Shown: one piece after another, positions 19,097 through 27,996 of the stretch | Position numbering within the stretch: the stretch's first letter is position 1 | Layout: each line of letters begins with the position of its first letter | Origin: Gammaproteobacteria bacterium | Lineage (GTDB): Bacteria; Pseudomonadota; Gammaproteobacteria; Pseudomonadales; Azotimanducaceae | Direction: 5' to 3' | Length of the DNA stretch: 41,128 nt | Assembly (NCBI GenBank): GCA_002731575.1 | Contig: PCCE01000026.1 | Location: 17,430-58,557, forward strand | Made by a program: the position numbers and the translations under genes | The notes under the pieces: model-generated | Databases searched by the model: none | Told to the model about the DNA's origin: nothing | What the model saw: the letters and a program-made list of their open reading frames with translations, nothing else

Positions 19097-20497
19097 ATGC
19101 CACAGACCAATCCATTTTTTGCCAGCATGCTAGTGAACGCGTCGCTGATCGCAGCAGCCTTATCTGCGCCTGTGATGGCAGATGATCTGATGGATGTTTT
19201 TCTCTCTGCCAAGGATAACGACGCGGTAGTCGGTGCTGCCAGAGCCTCATACCAAGCAGACAAGGAGCGCTTGCCCCAAGCACGTTCCGCCTTGCTGCCA
19301 TCGCTGGTGGCTAGCGTGAGCACAACCAAAACCGAAACCACTACCCCGGGGACAACGATTCCCGGTGGTGCATTGCTAGAGCGTGGCTACAACGACAATG
19401 GCTGGAATGCACAGCTGCGTCAGCCAGTACTCAACGTCGCCTCATGGTTTGGCTACAACAGTGCTAGGGCCTTTGTTAAAGCCTCGTCCTTTGCGCTGGC
19501 GGCCCACGAGCAGGACCTGATTGTGCGGGTTGCTGATGCCTATCTGAACATTTTGCGCACCCGCGACCGGCTCGACACCACCAACGCCGAGGTCACCGCC
19601 GTCAAGCGCCAACTAGAACAGGTGCAGCAGCGTTTTGATGTAGGCCTCGTGGCCATCACCGATGTGCTGGAATCACAGGCCGCTTTCGACGCCGCCTTAG
19701 TGCAGCAAATTCAAGCCGAGACCGCCCATTACATCAGCTTTGAAACTCTGCGAACGCTCACCGGCCGAGACTACGACGAACTGGCCACCTTGTCTGAGCA
19801 GCTTCCCATTGTGGATCCAGATCCGCTCGACGAAGAAGCTTGGGTAGAGGCCGCCCTGCGCTCTAATCTGGCAGTTCGGGCCGCCATGGAACAGTTGAAC
19901 TCGGCACGCAACGAATCGCGTTCGCGTCTGTCTGATCACCTGCCAACAGTCGACGCCACGGTGACCCGCAGCAACAACCATAATGGTAATCCGCTAACGC
20001 AGCAGTTCAGCCCCGAAGAAACCGAAACCACCATTTATGGCCTGCAGCTCACTATGCCGTTGTTTCAGGGTGGACGTACCACCTCGCGCAGTCGCGAAGC
20101 CAAGGCAAGGCTTGCGCAGGCCCAAGAGCAGTTGCTTAATCAACGGCGTCTGGTCGTGCGCAATACCCGCAACCTCTATAAATCCGTAGCCACCGACGTG
20201 GTCCGAGTGAAAGCGCGGCTCAAGGCGATTCGTTCTGCTCAGTCCGCTCTGGAGGCCACCCAGACCGGCTATGAGGTTGGCACCCGCAACATCGTCGATG
20301 TGCTACAAGCTCAGCAACGCCTGTTCGATTCCCAATTTGCCTACGCAGATTCGCGTTATACCTACTTGCTCAATCTGCTGCGCTTAAAGCAGCAAACGGG
20401 GCTGCTCACCGAGCCGGACTTGCTGGAAATAAACGGCTTCATGAATTCAAATGCGCCAGTGCAGCGCATCGTTTCTATGCGCAACGCTAACGGCTGA
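19097..20497 (+). CDS. tolC: TolC family outer membrane efflux/secretion channel
   Basis: Trimeric outer-membrane duct for RND/ABC/MFS pumps and type I secretion. From ATG 19097 (AAAGGA 6 bases upstream) the 466-residue precursor has a signal peptide ending APVMA-28. Two OEP repeats follow: the first with VADAYLNILRTRDRL, QVQQRFDVGLVAITDVLESQAAFD and LRTLTGRD, the second with LTMPLFQGGRTTSRSREAKARL and GYEVGTRNIVDVLQAQQRLFD. The paired GL/GT-x-ITDVL motifs are diagnostic. A longer frame would add 65 residues that would bury the signal peptide. The gene diverges from the DUF1249-cpdA-parE run, as in E. coli, but nudF is missing between them. Its 3' end overlaps waaA by 11 bases. Confidence 0.95.
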   Translation: MPQTNPFFASMLVNASLIAAALSAPVMADDLMDVFLSAKDNDAVVGAARASYQADKERLPQARSALLPSLVASVSTTKTETTTPGTTIPGGALLERGYNDNGWNAQLRQPVLNVASWFGYNSARAFVKASSFALAAHEQDLIVRVADAYLNILRTRDRLDTTNAEVTAVKRQLEQVQQRFDVGLVAITDVLESQAAFDAALVQQIQAETAHYISFETLRTLTGRDYDELATLSEQLPIVDPDPLDEEAWVEAALRSNLAVRAAMEQLNSARNESRSRLSDHLPTVDATVTRSNNHNGNPLTQQFSPEETETTIYGLQLTMPLFQGGRTTSRSREAKARLAQAQEQLLNQRRLVVRNTRNLYKSVATDVVRVKARLKAIRSAQSALEATQTGYEVGTRNIVDVLQAQQRLFDSQFAYADSRYTYLLNLLRLKQQTGLLTEPDLLEINGFMNSNAPVQRIVSMRNANG

Positions 20498-21818
20498 GTT
20501 CGGCTTGTATCAGCACAATGGTGCGCTGCGTCGCGCCTTTATTAGCCGCCACCACCTGCCCACCGACTCGGCCCATGGCCTGACCACGTTCAGGCTGGCC
20601 TAACAGATCCTGCAATGCTGTTACCAAGGATCCACTGTCAATTTCCTCGCAGGCTCCCGCCGCCACTAGGTCCGCGTACACCTGAGCAAAGTTGAAGTGA
20701 TGCGGACCTGTGAGCACCGCAGTTTGGACGCTAGCAGGTTCGATAGGGTTATGGCCGCCACGCGGTATCAGCGAACCACCGACAAAGGCCACTCGAGCCA
20801 ACGCAAACAGCGGCAACAGCACTCCCATTTGATCAACCACCACCACCCGGTGGGGTCGCTCTGAGCCTGCATCCGAAAATGCTTCTGCCTTTGGACCAAT
20901 AAGGTCACTGTACCGGCACCAGTTGTCAGGCACCGTTCGATCCAGCAGGGATGCCAGTTCGGCGACGCGGTTCGGGTGACGGGGCGCTAACAGCAGGGTG
21001 AGATTTGGCACCGTCTGGCAGGCGGTAAGGTGCGCGCGTAGTACAACTTCCTCCTCGCCCAGATGGGTAGAGGCGGCGATCCAGTAACCCTGCGGGGGCG
21101 GGCCTAGTTGCAGGGCTACGCTCCGAGCCTGTGCCTCAATATCGGCGGGTATGTTGAGGTCGTACTTTACATTCCCAACGACCTGCAACCGGGACTGCGC
21201 AACCCCCAGCTGCGCAAAGCGCTGTGCATGCTCAGAAGTTTGACAGGCAATTAAATCGAAGGCTCGCAGCACCCGATTGGCCAACCAGCGAAAACGCTGA
21301 TAACCCCGGGCAGACTTGGCAGACAGTCGGCCATTTACCAGCATTACCGGAATACCTTGGGCCTTGGCCTGCAGAACTAGGTTTGGCCAAATTTCGGTTT
21401 CCATCAGGATCAGCGCGCTGGGTTGCATATGCTCTAAGAAGCGCTGCACTGCGAAAGGAAAATCGTAGGGCGCATAGCAATGCTCAACCGCTTCGCCTAA
21501 CAGTGTTGCTACTTGTTCACTTCCGGTCGGCGTCATCGTCGTTACCAGCACGGGTGCGAGTTGGTCTTGCGCCTCGACCAGGGCACGGATGGTTGGTGCG
21601 GCAGCTATGGTTTCGCCTGCGGAAGCGGTATGAAACCAGATCGCTCCCTGCTTGCTAGCCGCGCTATACGATCCGAAGCACTCGCGCCATCTTGGCCGGT
21701 ATGCTGGATCGCGCTGACCCCGCCACCACAAGCCCAGCAACACGAAGGGCAACGCCAACCAGAGCAGGCAGCGATACAGCACAAGGCCCGGATAACTCGG
21801 TACTTTGAAGTCAGACAT
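20487..21818 (-). CDS. waaA: 3-deoxy-D-manno-octulosonic acid transferase (Kdo transferase) WaaA
   Basis: Inner-membrane-anchored glycosyltransferase that adds Kdo to lipid IVA. The 443 residues start with a hydrophobic anchor (about 12-32), then WFHTASAGE with catalytic Glu69, TTMTPTGSEQV, METEIWPNLV, NGRLSAKSARGY, NVKYDLN, LLLAPRHPNRV and FVGGSLIPRGGHNPIEPA, all characteristic of the family. The ATG at 21818 shares its first base with the stop of the upstream kinase-like gene (TGATG), so translation is probably coupled; a GTG one codon earlier is an alternative start. The pairing with an HldE-like gene recalls Pseudomonas, where waaA and hldE are near neighbours. Confidence 0.96.
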   Translation of the reverse strand: MSDFKVPSYPGLVLYRCLLWLALPFVLLGLWWRGQRDPAYRPRWRECFGSYSAASKQGAIWFHTASAGETIAAAPTIRALVEAQDQLAPVLVTTMTPTGSEQVATLLGEAVEHCYAPYDFPFAVQRFLEHMQPSALILMETEIWPNLVLQAKAQGIPVMLVNGRLSAKSARGYQRFRWLANRVLRAFDLIACQTSEHAQRFAQLGVAQSRLQVVGNVKYDLNIPADIEAQARSVALQLGPPPQGYWIAASTHLGEEEVVLRAHLTACQTVPNLTLLLAPRHPNRVAELASLLDRTVPDNWCRYSDLIGPKAEAFSDAGSERPHRVVVVDQMGVLLPLFALARVAFVGGSLIPRGGHNPIEPASVQTAVLTGPHHFNFAQVYADLVAAGACEEIDSGSLVTALQDLLGQPERGQAMGRVGGQVVAANKGATQRTIVLIQAELSR

Positions 21819-22504
21819 CACTGCGCTGCGGCTATCTGGGAAAGCTTAGTTAGTACCTGGGCCGTCGCCTCAGCGTTTGGTTGGGCCGTAACGTCGACGC
21901 TCGAACTTGCGTTGGCGTAAGGAGTCTCTGTTACAGAGCGACCTAGGACCGACACACTTGGCACACCTAGCTGATTGGCGACATATATAAGGGCACGGGG
22001 TTCGGCAATGCTGCCCAGAGCAAAGTCTACAAGCACCACAGCACTGGCATTACGCAAATAGCGTTCAGCACGGTTTTGCAAATGCGCCTCGTACTCGCTC
22101 ATGCCGTCGATGGGCAGGGCGCGTTCATCCTTATGGCGACGCAGGCGGCGACCGTTGGCGTCGAGTTTTTCTTTCAGGTCAGTCGGCAGCCTAAGATGGG
22201 CATCGGTAAAGGTAGGCCACTGTTTAATATGCAGCAAGTCAGCGGTCACTCTGGCATGCTCTAGGCGCCTCTGAATGGCCGCTGCCAGTTCATCGTCACC
22301 AACAAAGCCTACTAAAGTCACCGGCCTATCCTGACCGGCAATGGCCAGCGCTAGGCCTGCTGCGCTGCAATGCCGCAGCCACGCGGCTGACGATTCATCG
22401 CTGTCGTCGACATCGGCCTGATTGATCCAAATATCACCCACCACCAAAACATGACCGTCTTGGGGCGACAGCGACTCAACATTATTCAGTAACGATTGCA
22501 GCAC
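21818..22504 (-). CDS. Truncated PfkB/HldE-like kinase-fold protein, catalytic half absent
   Basis: The 228-residue protein resembles the N-terminal part of the heptose-7-phosphate kinase domain of HldE: VLVVGDIWIN near 19, TLVGFVGDDELAAAIQRRLE, and VVLVDFALGSI (compare the LSDYAKG segment of HldE). The PfkB C-terminal signature with the anion-hole DTxGAGD, its catalytic Asp, and the HldE cytidylyltransferase domain are missing: the gene stops cleanly at the waaA start. The usual glycine-rich substrate loop (PGGAANVA) is also lost. GTG 22504 has GAGG 5 bases upstream; a TTG 6 codons earlier is possible. It could be a decayed hldE, or a retained non-catalytic protein co-translated with waaA. 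Family assignment is moderate; function is unknown. Confidence 0.65.
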   Translation of the reverse strand: MLQSLLNNVESLSPQDGHVLVVGDIWINQADVDDSDESSAAWLRHCSAAGLALAIAGQDRPVTLVGFVGDDELAAAIQRRLEHARVTADLLHIKQWPTFTDAHLRLPTDLKEKLDANGRRLRRHKDERALPIDGMSEYEAHLQNRAERYLRNASAVVLVDFALGSIAEPRALIYVANQLGVPSVSVLGRSVTETPYANASSSVDVTAQPNAEATAQVLTKLSQIAAAQ

Positions 22505-22603
22505 GCATACCTCACTTAGCAACCCGGCATGTTACTACAGCCAGCCTTGCGGCAGGGGCTCAAGGTCTTAGAGGTTGTCGAGCAAAACGGCTACTATCGC
22601 GCC

Positions 22604-23530
22604 ATGCAAGATCTCCCCCCTGCCCGTCCCTCGTTACTGAAACCCGCCTTTTGGCCGGTTTGGTTGCTGGTTGGCTTTATGTGGCTGGTCGCCCGCCTGC
22701 CCCTAACTGGGCTGTTTTTTGTTGGCAAAATTATCGGCGTGCTTGGCTTCCACCTCGCGCGTTCGCGCCGTCATATTGCCGAGGTCAATATCGCCAAATG
22801 CTTTCCAGAACTCAGCGATGCGCAGCGGCTTCAACTCGTGCGCGCAAACTTCAGGCATACGGGCATTGGTGCAGTCGAGATCGCACTCCCTTGGTTAAAT
22901 CCCAAACGTGATTTAAGCAACCACTACCGAGTTGAAGGCCTCGAGCATCTGCGCGCTGCTCAGGCCCAAGAACGCGGCGTGGTCCTTGTCGGCGCCCACT
23001 ACACTACAATTGATGTAACCAGCCAGTTTTTGGGGGGACTGGAGTTTGTCGATGTGATGTATCGGCGCAACAAACACCCAGTATGGGAGTGGCTGCAAAC
23101 GCGTGGTCGGCGGCATTTTTTCGATGGCGTCGTCGAGCGCAGCGACATGCGGCAAATCATCAAAAGACTAAAAGCCGGACGCGCCATGTGGTATGCGGCA
23201 GACCAAGACTACGGCCGCAAACATTCGGTGTTCGCTGCATTTTTTAACATCCCGACAGCGACCATTACCGTCAGTTCAAGATTGGCCGAGCGCAACCAGT
23301 CACCGACCCTCATGCTGCATCAGCTGCGCGACATCGAAAACCAGACATGGACGCTACGATTTAGCCCGGTATTGGCGGGCTTTGGTCTGGGCGACCAAGA
23401 GTCAGACGCGGCCCAACTTAATAGAATACTTGAGCAGTCAGTGCGTGAAGTGCCTGATCAGTATCTGTGGGTACATCGCCGCTTTAAGACTCGGCCCGAC
23501 GGCGAGGACTCGTTTTACCGCAAGGGTTAG
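22604..23530 (+). CDS. lpxL: Lipid A biosynthesis acyltransferase (LpxL/HtrB family)
   Basis: Transfers a secondary acyl chain to Kdo2-lipid IVA at the inner membrane. From ATG 22604 the protein is 308 residues and aligns with the E. coli LpxL N-terminus; an ATG at 22529 would add 25 unaligned residues. A membrane anchor spans about 17-36. The HX4D/E dyad is His132 and Asp137 (GAHYTTID). AKCFPELS near 64, ADQDYG near 210 and the C-terminal LWVHRRFKTRP are the family blocks. LpxL, LpxM and LpxP are hard to separate by motif; HRRFKTRP and the length favour LpxL. Adjacent waaA supplies its Kdo-bearing substrate. Confidence 0.93.
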   Translation: MQDLPPARPSLLKPAFWPVWLLVGFMWLVARLPLTGLFFVGKIIGVLGFHLARSRRHIAEVNIAKCFPELSDAQRLQLVRANFRHTGIGAVEIALPWLNPKRDLSNHYRVEGLEHLRAAQAQERGVVLVGAHYTTIDVTSQFLGGLEFVDVMYRRNKHPVWEWLQTRGRRHFFDGVVERSDMRQIIKRLKAGRAMWYAADQDYGRKHSVFAAFFNIPTATITVSSRLAERNQSPTLMLHQLRDIENQTWTLRFSPVLAGFGLGDQESDAAQLNRILEQSVREVPDQYLWVHRRFKTRPDGEDSFYRKG

Positions 23531-23566
23531 GCATACAATGGCCTGCTATTGATTCAGGACAGTTCT

Positions 23567-24724
23567 GTGCTCCCAACATTTCCCGAAATGCTCAGCCAGC
23601 TAGTGGCCGAGCCTTCTGTCAGTTCCACATCGCCGGATATTGATCGCAGCAATCTGCGGGTTATCGAGCATCTGGCGAACTGGCTTCACGGCCTTGGTTT
23701 TCGCACCGAAATCATGCCGCTGCCCAACCGTCCAGATAAGGCCAATCTGATCGCAACACTGGGCGCAGAAATCAACGACGGCATGGGCGGTTTGGTGTTG
23801 GCAGGACATACCGACACTGTGCCCTTCGACGCGGCGCTATGGCAGAGCGACCCCTTCACTGTTAAAGATCAGCAGGACCGTTATTACGGCTTGGGTAGCT
23901 GCGATATGAAGGGCTTTTTCCCCGTTGCGCTGGAGGCCGCCGCTACCTTTACCAAGCAGCAGCTCAGCGCACCGTTGACCATTGTTGCCACTTCTGACGA
24001 AGAGTCGTCCATGGCCGGCGGACGCTATCTACTGGAGTGCGGCAAACCCAAGGCCGACTATGCGATTATTGGCGAGCCAACGGCCATGCAGCCCATCTTT
24101 GCGCATAAGGGCATCAGCATGATGACCATTAAGCTTGCGGGCGCATCCGGGCACTCGTCTGATCCGAGCCTCGGCGCCAACGCGCTGGATGCCATGCACC
24201 GTGTAATGAGCGAACTGATTTGTTTGCGCGAGGAGTTAGCCACCGACACCCAGAACGATGCCTTCGCGGTAAATGTCCCCACCATGAACCTAGGCTGTAT
24301 GCGCGCCGGTGATAACCCGAACCGCATTTGCGGCCATGCTGAGCTACAAATTGATCTACGCCTGCTGCCAGGCATGGACTCGGAGCAGATCCACGCGACG
24401 TTAGAGCAACGCATCAAGGACGCGGTACAACACTCGGGCATCAGCTTGGAGCTGCAAACCGCCTACCCACCGATACCGCCATTTCAGTCAGACCCGGACG
24501 GTGCTTTGCTGCATTCGTTGAGTCAGCTCAGCGGCAACAAGCCCGGCACAGTGGCCTTTGGCACAGAAGCCCACTTTATGCAGACCTTGGGCATGGAAAC
24601 CGTGGTTTGGGGGCCGGGCAGTATCGAACAGGCCCACCAACCCAACGAATACCTAGACAAAGCCCAACTGGCACCGGCGACCCAAACGCTACGCCATGTC
24701 ATTCAGCGTTTTTGCACGAGTTAG
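23567..24724 (+). CDS. argE: Acetylornithine deacetylase ArgE
   Basis: M20 metallopeptidase-family enzyme that releases ornithine from N-acetylornithine. The GTG start at 23567 has AGGA 7 bases upstream and yields 385 residues (E. coli 383); an in-frame TTG at 23549 is less likely. Metal and catalytic residues: His81 and Asp83 (AGHTDTVPFD), Asp113 (SCDMKGFF), Glu145-Glu146 (SDEESSMAGG), Glu170 (IIGEPT), and the C-terminal His in IEQAHQPNEYL. HSSDPSLGANA and RICGHAELQIDLRLLPGM fit ArgE rather than DapE. The stop is 3 bases from the argA ATG, so the two enzymes of the acetylated ornithine route are co-translated. Confidence 0.96.
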   Translation: MLPTFPEMLSQLVAEPSVSSTSPDIDRSNLRVIEHLANWLHGLGFRTEIMPLPNRPDKANLIATLGAEINDGMGGLVLAGHTDTVPFDAALWQSDPFTVKDQQDRYYGLGSCDMKGFFPVALEAAATFTKQQLSAPLTIVATSDEESSMAGGRYLLECGKPKADYAIIGEPTAMQPIFAHKGISMMTIKLAGASGHSSDPSLGANALDAMHRVMSELICLREELATDTQNDAFAVNVPTMNLGCMRAGDNPNRICGHAELQIDLRLLPGMDSEQIHATLEQRIKDAVQHSGISLELQTAYPPIPPFQSDPDGALLHSLSQLSGNKPGTVAFGTEAHFMQTLGMETVVWGPGSIEQAHQPNEYLDKAQLAPATQTLRHVIQRFCTS

Positions 24725-24727
24725 CCC

Positions 24728-26026
24728 ATGAATACTAACGATTATTCTCAGTGGTTTCGCGGTTCTACACCCTATATCAGCGCACATCGGGGCAAGACAT
24801 TTGTGGTCTTTATCGGCGGCGACGCGCTAGCACACAGCAATATCACCAACATCGCTCACGACTTAGCGCTACTGCATGTGCTGGGTGTACGTTTGGTACT
24901 CGTGCATGGCGGACGCCCGCAGTTAGATGCGGCCCTGCCAAGCTCAGTACTGCACAACCATAGGCGCATTACCCAACCGGGGGATATGGACTCGGTTACG
25001 GGCGTTTATGGTCTGCTGCGCAGCCAGCTAGAAGGCCTGTTCTCCACCGGCCTGCCAAATACCCCGTTGCACAATGTCGACATCAGCGTTGTTAGCGGCA
25101 ACTTCGTTACCGCCAAACCCTTGGGCGTACTCGATGGCGTAGACCATCTGCTCACCGGCCAGCTACGCAGCTTAGACAGCGCACGCATCGACCAGCTACT
25201 GCAAGCCGGCAATATCGTGCTGCAGTCACCGTTGGGCTTCTCCAACTCTGGCCAGCCTTTTAACTTGGCAGCAGAGGAACTGGCTGCGGATATGGCCATC
25301 GTCCTAAAGGCAGATAAGGTGATCTTTTTCGATCAGCAACAGCACCTGCACACCGCCAGCGGTGAACGCGAAAGCACGGTGACACCCAGCTCACTCGACG
25401 CCTATTTAGACGCTATGCCAGCGGCAACGGCGCAACGCTTTAAGGCCATGGCGAGGTCGGTGCGTGCCGGGGTGACCAAGGCTCATCAAATTTCCTATGA
25501 AACCGACGGCGGCCTGCTTCAGGAACTGTTTACCGCCGATGGGGCTGGCACTCAGCTTGTTGAAGAAAAGGCCCATCCGGTTCGCGCAGCGATGCTTGAC
25601 GATGTAGGCGACATTGTGGAGATCATTCGGCCCTTGGAAGAAAGTGGCGCACTGGTGCGACGCTCCCGAGACCGGCTTGAACAAGAAATTGACCAGTTTT
25701 TGGTCGCGGAATTAGACGGCGTTATTGTCGGCTGCTGCGCTGTATATCCCAACGACGAACAGGCAGAGCTAGCCTGTGTGGCGGTTAGTGGCCTGTACCG
25801 ACGCGGCAGTGCCGGGGTTGCCATAGGTGCCAACTTGTTGGCGGCCGCCGAGCAGCATGCCCGTACTCTAGGAGCCAAGGAGCTGTTTGTATTAACAACC
25901 CAAACTCAGGAATGGTTTTTAGAGCGCAGTTTTAAATCTGGCGATGTGGAGGACCTGCCCACAGCGAAACAATCACTTTACAACTGGCAGCGCGGCTCTA
26001 AAGTGCTGCGCAAAATACTCAGCTAG
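24728..26026 (+). CDS. argA: Amino-acid N-acetyltransferase (N-acetylglutamate synthase) ArgA
   Basis: Commits glutamate to arginine synthesis by acetylation. The 432 residues contain an N-terminal amino-acid-kinase-like domain (about 20-280: HRGKTFVVFIGGDAL, GVRLVLVHGGRPQLD, VVSGNFVTAKPLGV, AGNIVLQSPLG) that binds arginine for feedback control, and a C-terminal GNAT domain (about 290-432: AMLDDVGDIVEIIRPLEESGALVRRSR, ACVAVSGLYR, ELFVLTTQTQEWFLERSF). The match to E. coli ArgA runs the whole length. It follows argE by 3 bases with little room for its own ribosome-binding site. Together with ArgE it implies the linear (not recycling) acetyl cycle. Confidence 0.97.
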   Translation: MNTNDYSQWFRGSTPYISAHRGKTFVVFIGGDALAHSNITNIAHDLALLHVLGVRLVLVHGGRPQLDAALPSSVLHNHRRITQPGDMDSVTGVYGLLRSQLEGLFSTGLPNTPLHNVDISVVSGNFVTAKPLGVLDGVDHLLTGQLRSLDSARIDQLLQAGNIVLQSPLGFSNSGQPFNLAAEELAADMAIVLKADKVIFFDQQQHLHTASGERESTVTPSSLDAYLDAMPAATAQRFKAMARSVRAGVTKAHQISYETDGGLLQELFTADGAGTQLVEEKAHPVRAAMLDDVGDIVEIIRPLEESGALVRRSRDRLEQEIDQFLVAELDGVIVGCCAVYPNDEQAELACVAVSGLYRRGSAGVAIGANLLAAAEQHARTLGAKELFVLTTQTQEWFLERSFKSGDVEDLPTAKQSLYNWQRGSKVLRKILS

Positions 26027-26068
26027 CAAAGCGCGAGGCCCTGCCCGCGAGTTAAGGAAGAAAAGTAA

Positions 26069-27745
26069 ATGGCTAACGAACGCCCCTACAGTTCCATTGT
26101 TGTTGACGGTGTTGAGCAGGCCCCGAGCCGCGCAATGCTGTACCCCACCGGATTCAAACCCGAGGACTTCAACAAACCTCAAGTTGGCATTGCCTCGACT
26201 TGGAGCATGGTAACCCCCTGCAATATGCACATTAACGAACTGGCGGAAGCAGCGGCCATGGGTGCTGATGAAGCCGGGGCCAAGTCGGTGCTGTTCAATA
26301 CCATTACGGTATCGGATGGTATTTCCATGGGTACGCCGGGGATGCGCTATTCGCTGGTATCCCGCGAAGTGATCGCCGACTCCATTGAGACCGTCGTCGG
26401 TGCACAGGGTTTTGATGGCTTTGTTGCCATTGGTGGCTGCGATAAAAACATGCCGGCCTGCGGCATCGCTATGGCGCGCATGGACCGACCTAGCGTTTTT
26501 GTTTACGGCGGCACGATTCTGCCCGGCAAAGAAAGGCGAGACATTGTTTCCGTCTTTGAGGCCGTGGGCGGTCATGCGGCGGGCAATGTCTCGGATATCG
26601 AACTGAAAGACGTAGAGGCCACCGCAATTCCCGGTCCGGGTTCCTGCGGTGGTATGTATACGGCCAATACCATGGCCTCCTCGATGGAGGCACTGGGGCT
26701 ATCACTGCCCGGTAGTTCGGCGCAAAACGCTGTCAGCCAAGATAAAAAACAAGACAGCTATAACGCTGGTGCTGCCGTGCGTAACTTGATCAAGCTAGGC
26801 ATCAAACCCAGCGATATTCTCAGCCGTGAGGCATTTGAAAATGCCATTACCCTGACCATTGCGCTTGAAGGTTCGACCAACGCAGTACTGCACCTGCTGG
26901 CCATAGCCCATGCGGCCAACATCCCGCTGACCATTGACGACTTCAGTCGCATCGGCAAGCGCGTGCCCGTATTGGCGGATATGCGCCCAGCCGGGGTGTA
27001 TGCCATGAGCGAGCTGATTGAAATTGGCGGCATTTTGCCACTCATGAAAACCCTACTTAACGAGGGCCTACTCCTCGGCGACTGCCTTACCGTTACCGGC
27101 AACACCATGGCCGAAAATCTGGCCGATGTGGCGGACTATCCAGCCGAGCAAAAAATCATTCGGCCATTGTCCAACCCCATCAAAAAGGACAGCCACCTCG
27201 TCGTATTGCGTGGCAATCTGGCACCAGAAGGTGCAGTAGCCAAAATTACCGGCCACGAAGGCCTGATCTTTACCGGTACCGCGCGCTGTTTCCACGGCGA
27301 AGAAGCCGCCATGGCGGCCATCATGGACGGCACGGTGGTGAAGGGTGATGTGGTCATCGTGCGCTACGAAGGACCCAAGGGTGGCCCGGGCATGCGCGAA
27401 ATGCTCAGCCCTACCAGTGCCATTAACGGCCGTGGCCTATCGCAGGATGTTGCCTTGCTCACCGACGGGCGCTTCTCCGGCGGATCCCATGGCTTCGTTA
27501 TCGGCCATGTCACACCCGAGGCGCATTTGGGTGGACCGATTGCCTTGGTCGAGGATGGTGACACCATTACCGTAGATGCCGAAAACGCCGAAATTAACCT
27601 GCAAGTAAGCGACGACGAACTGGCGGCACGCAAGGCCAAATGGCAGGCACCCGCCGCCTACACCCAGCGCGGCACACTGGCCAAGTATGCGCAGTTAGTG
27701 AGTTCCGCTAGCGAAGGCGCAGTAACCGACAAGTACTTGGACTAA
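26069..27745 (+). CDS. ilvD: Dihydroxy-acid dehydratase, short ([2Fe-2S]-type) form
   Basis: Dehydrates 2,3-dihydroxy-isovalerate and -methylvalerate in valine, leucine and isoleucine synthesis. At 558 residues it is shorter than E. coli IlvD (616) and its motifs match the plant/cyanobacterial branch: [10 protein letters not shown] with Cys51, [12 protein letters not shown] with Cys124, and [14 protein letters not shown] with Cys193. Three cluster cysteines in these positions are those of [2Fe-2S] enzymes, which tolerate oxygen better than the E. coli-like [4Fe-4S] type. [20 protein letters not shown] near the C-terminus is the conserved active-site block. AAGGAAG lies 8 bases before the ATG. 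It is 42 bases downstream of argA. Confidence 0.95.
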   Translation: MANERPYSSIVVDGVEQAPSRAMLYPTGFKPEDFNKPQVGIASTWSMVTPCNMHINELAEAAAMGADEAGAKSVLFNTITVSDGISMGTPGMRYSLVSREVIADSIETVVGAQGFDGFVAIGGCDKNMPACGIAMARMDRPSVFVYGGTILPGKERRDIVSVFEAVGGHAAGNVSDIELKDVEATAIPGPGSCGGMYTANTMASSMEALGLSLPGSSAQNAVSQDKKQDSYNAGAAVRNLIKLGIKPSDILSREAFENAITLTIALEGSTNAVLHLLAIAHAANIPLTIDDFSRIGKRVPVLADMRPAGVYAMSELIEIGGILPLMKTLLNEGLLLGDCLTVTGNTMAENLADVADYPAEQKIIRPLSNPIKKDSHLVVLRGNLAPEGAVAKITGHEGLIFTGTARCFHGEEAAMAAIMDGTVVKGDVVIVRYEGPKGGPGMREMLSPTSAINGRGLSQDVALLTDGRFSGGSHGFVIGHVTPEAHLGGPIALVEDGDTITVDAENAEINLQVSDDELAARKAKWQAPAAYTQRGTLAKYAQLVSSASEGAVTDKYLD

Positions 27746-27758
27746 CTCGCGCTTGGTG

Positions 27759-27995
27759 ATGGCTGCTGCTGCAACTTGCGCCCTCTGCGATAACCCCGAT
27801 GCCAGTCATAACGTGGCGGCCTATCGCGTTAGCGTTTGCACCGGGTGCTGGTGCGGTGCCAGTGACGGCTGGCCGCAATCCGCAGAGCCAGTGCTATTTC
27901 GAGCGCTAGCGAAACAGGGCTTGCTGATTCCTGACCGCAACGAGGCGAATCGGCTGCCGAGAGATTACGCGCCGCCAGCCGACTTCGCTCTGTAG
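27759..27995 (+). CDS. Small Cys-rich hypothetical protein
   Basis: A 78-residue frame with sensible codon use fills the space between ilvD and hemE. It has two cysteine clusters, CALC near residue 7 and CTGCWCG near 29, spaced like a small zinc ribbon, followed by about 45 residues ending PRDYAPPADFAL. It is not one I recognise; the spacing is only loosely like the PhnA zinc-ribbon. No ribosome-binding site precedes ATG 27759; TTG and GTG codons 6 and 3 bases earlier could also serve. It follows the ilvD stop by 13 bases and ends one base before the hemE stop, convergent with hemE. It is probably real, with no function inferred. Confidence 0.6.
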   Translation: MAAAATCALCDNPDASHNVAAYRVSVCTGCWCGASDGWPQSAEPVLFRALAKQGLLIPDRNEANRLPRDYAPPADFAL

Positions 27996-27996
27996 T

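Noticed and set aside
25973..26575. 200-codon minus-strand frame across argA/ilvD
   Set aside because: Antisense shadow of the ilvD 5' region, with no recognisable domain or ribosome-binding site.
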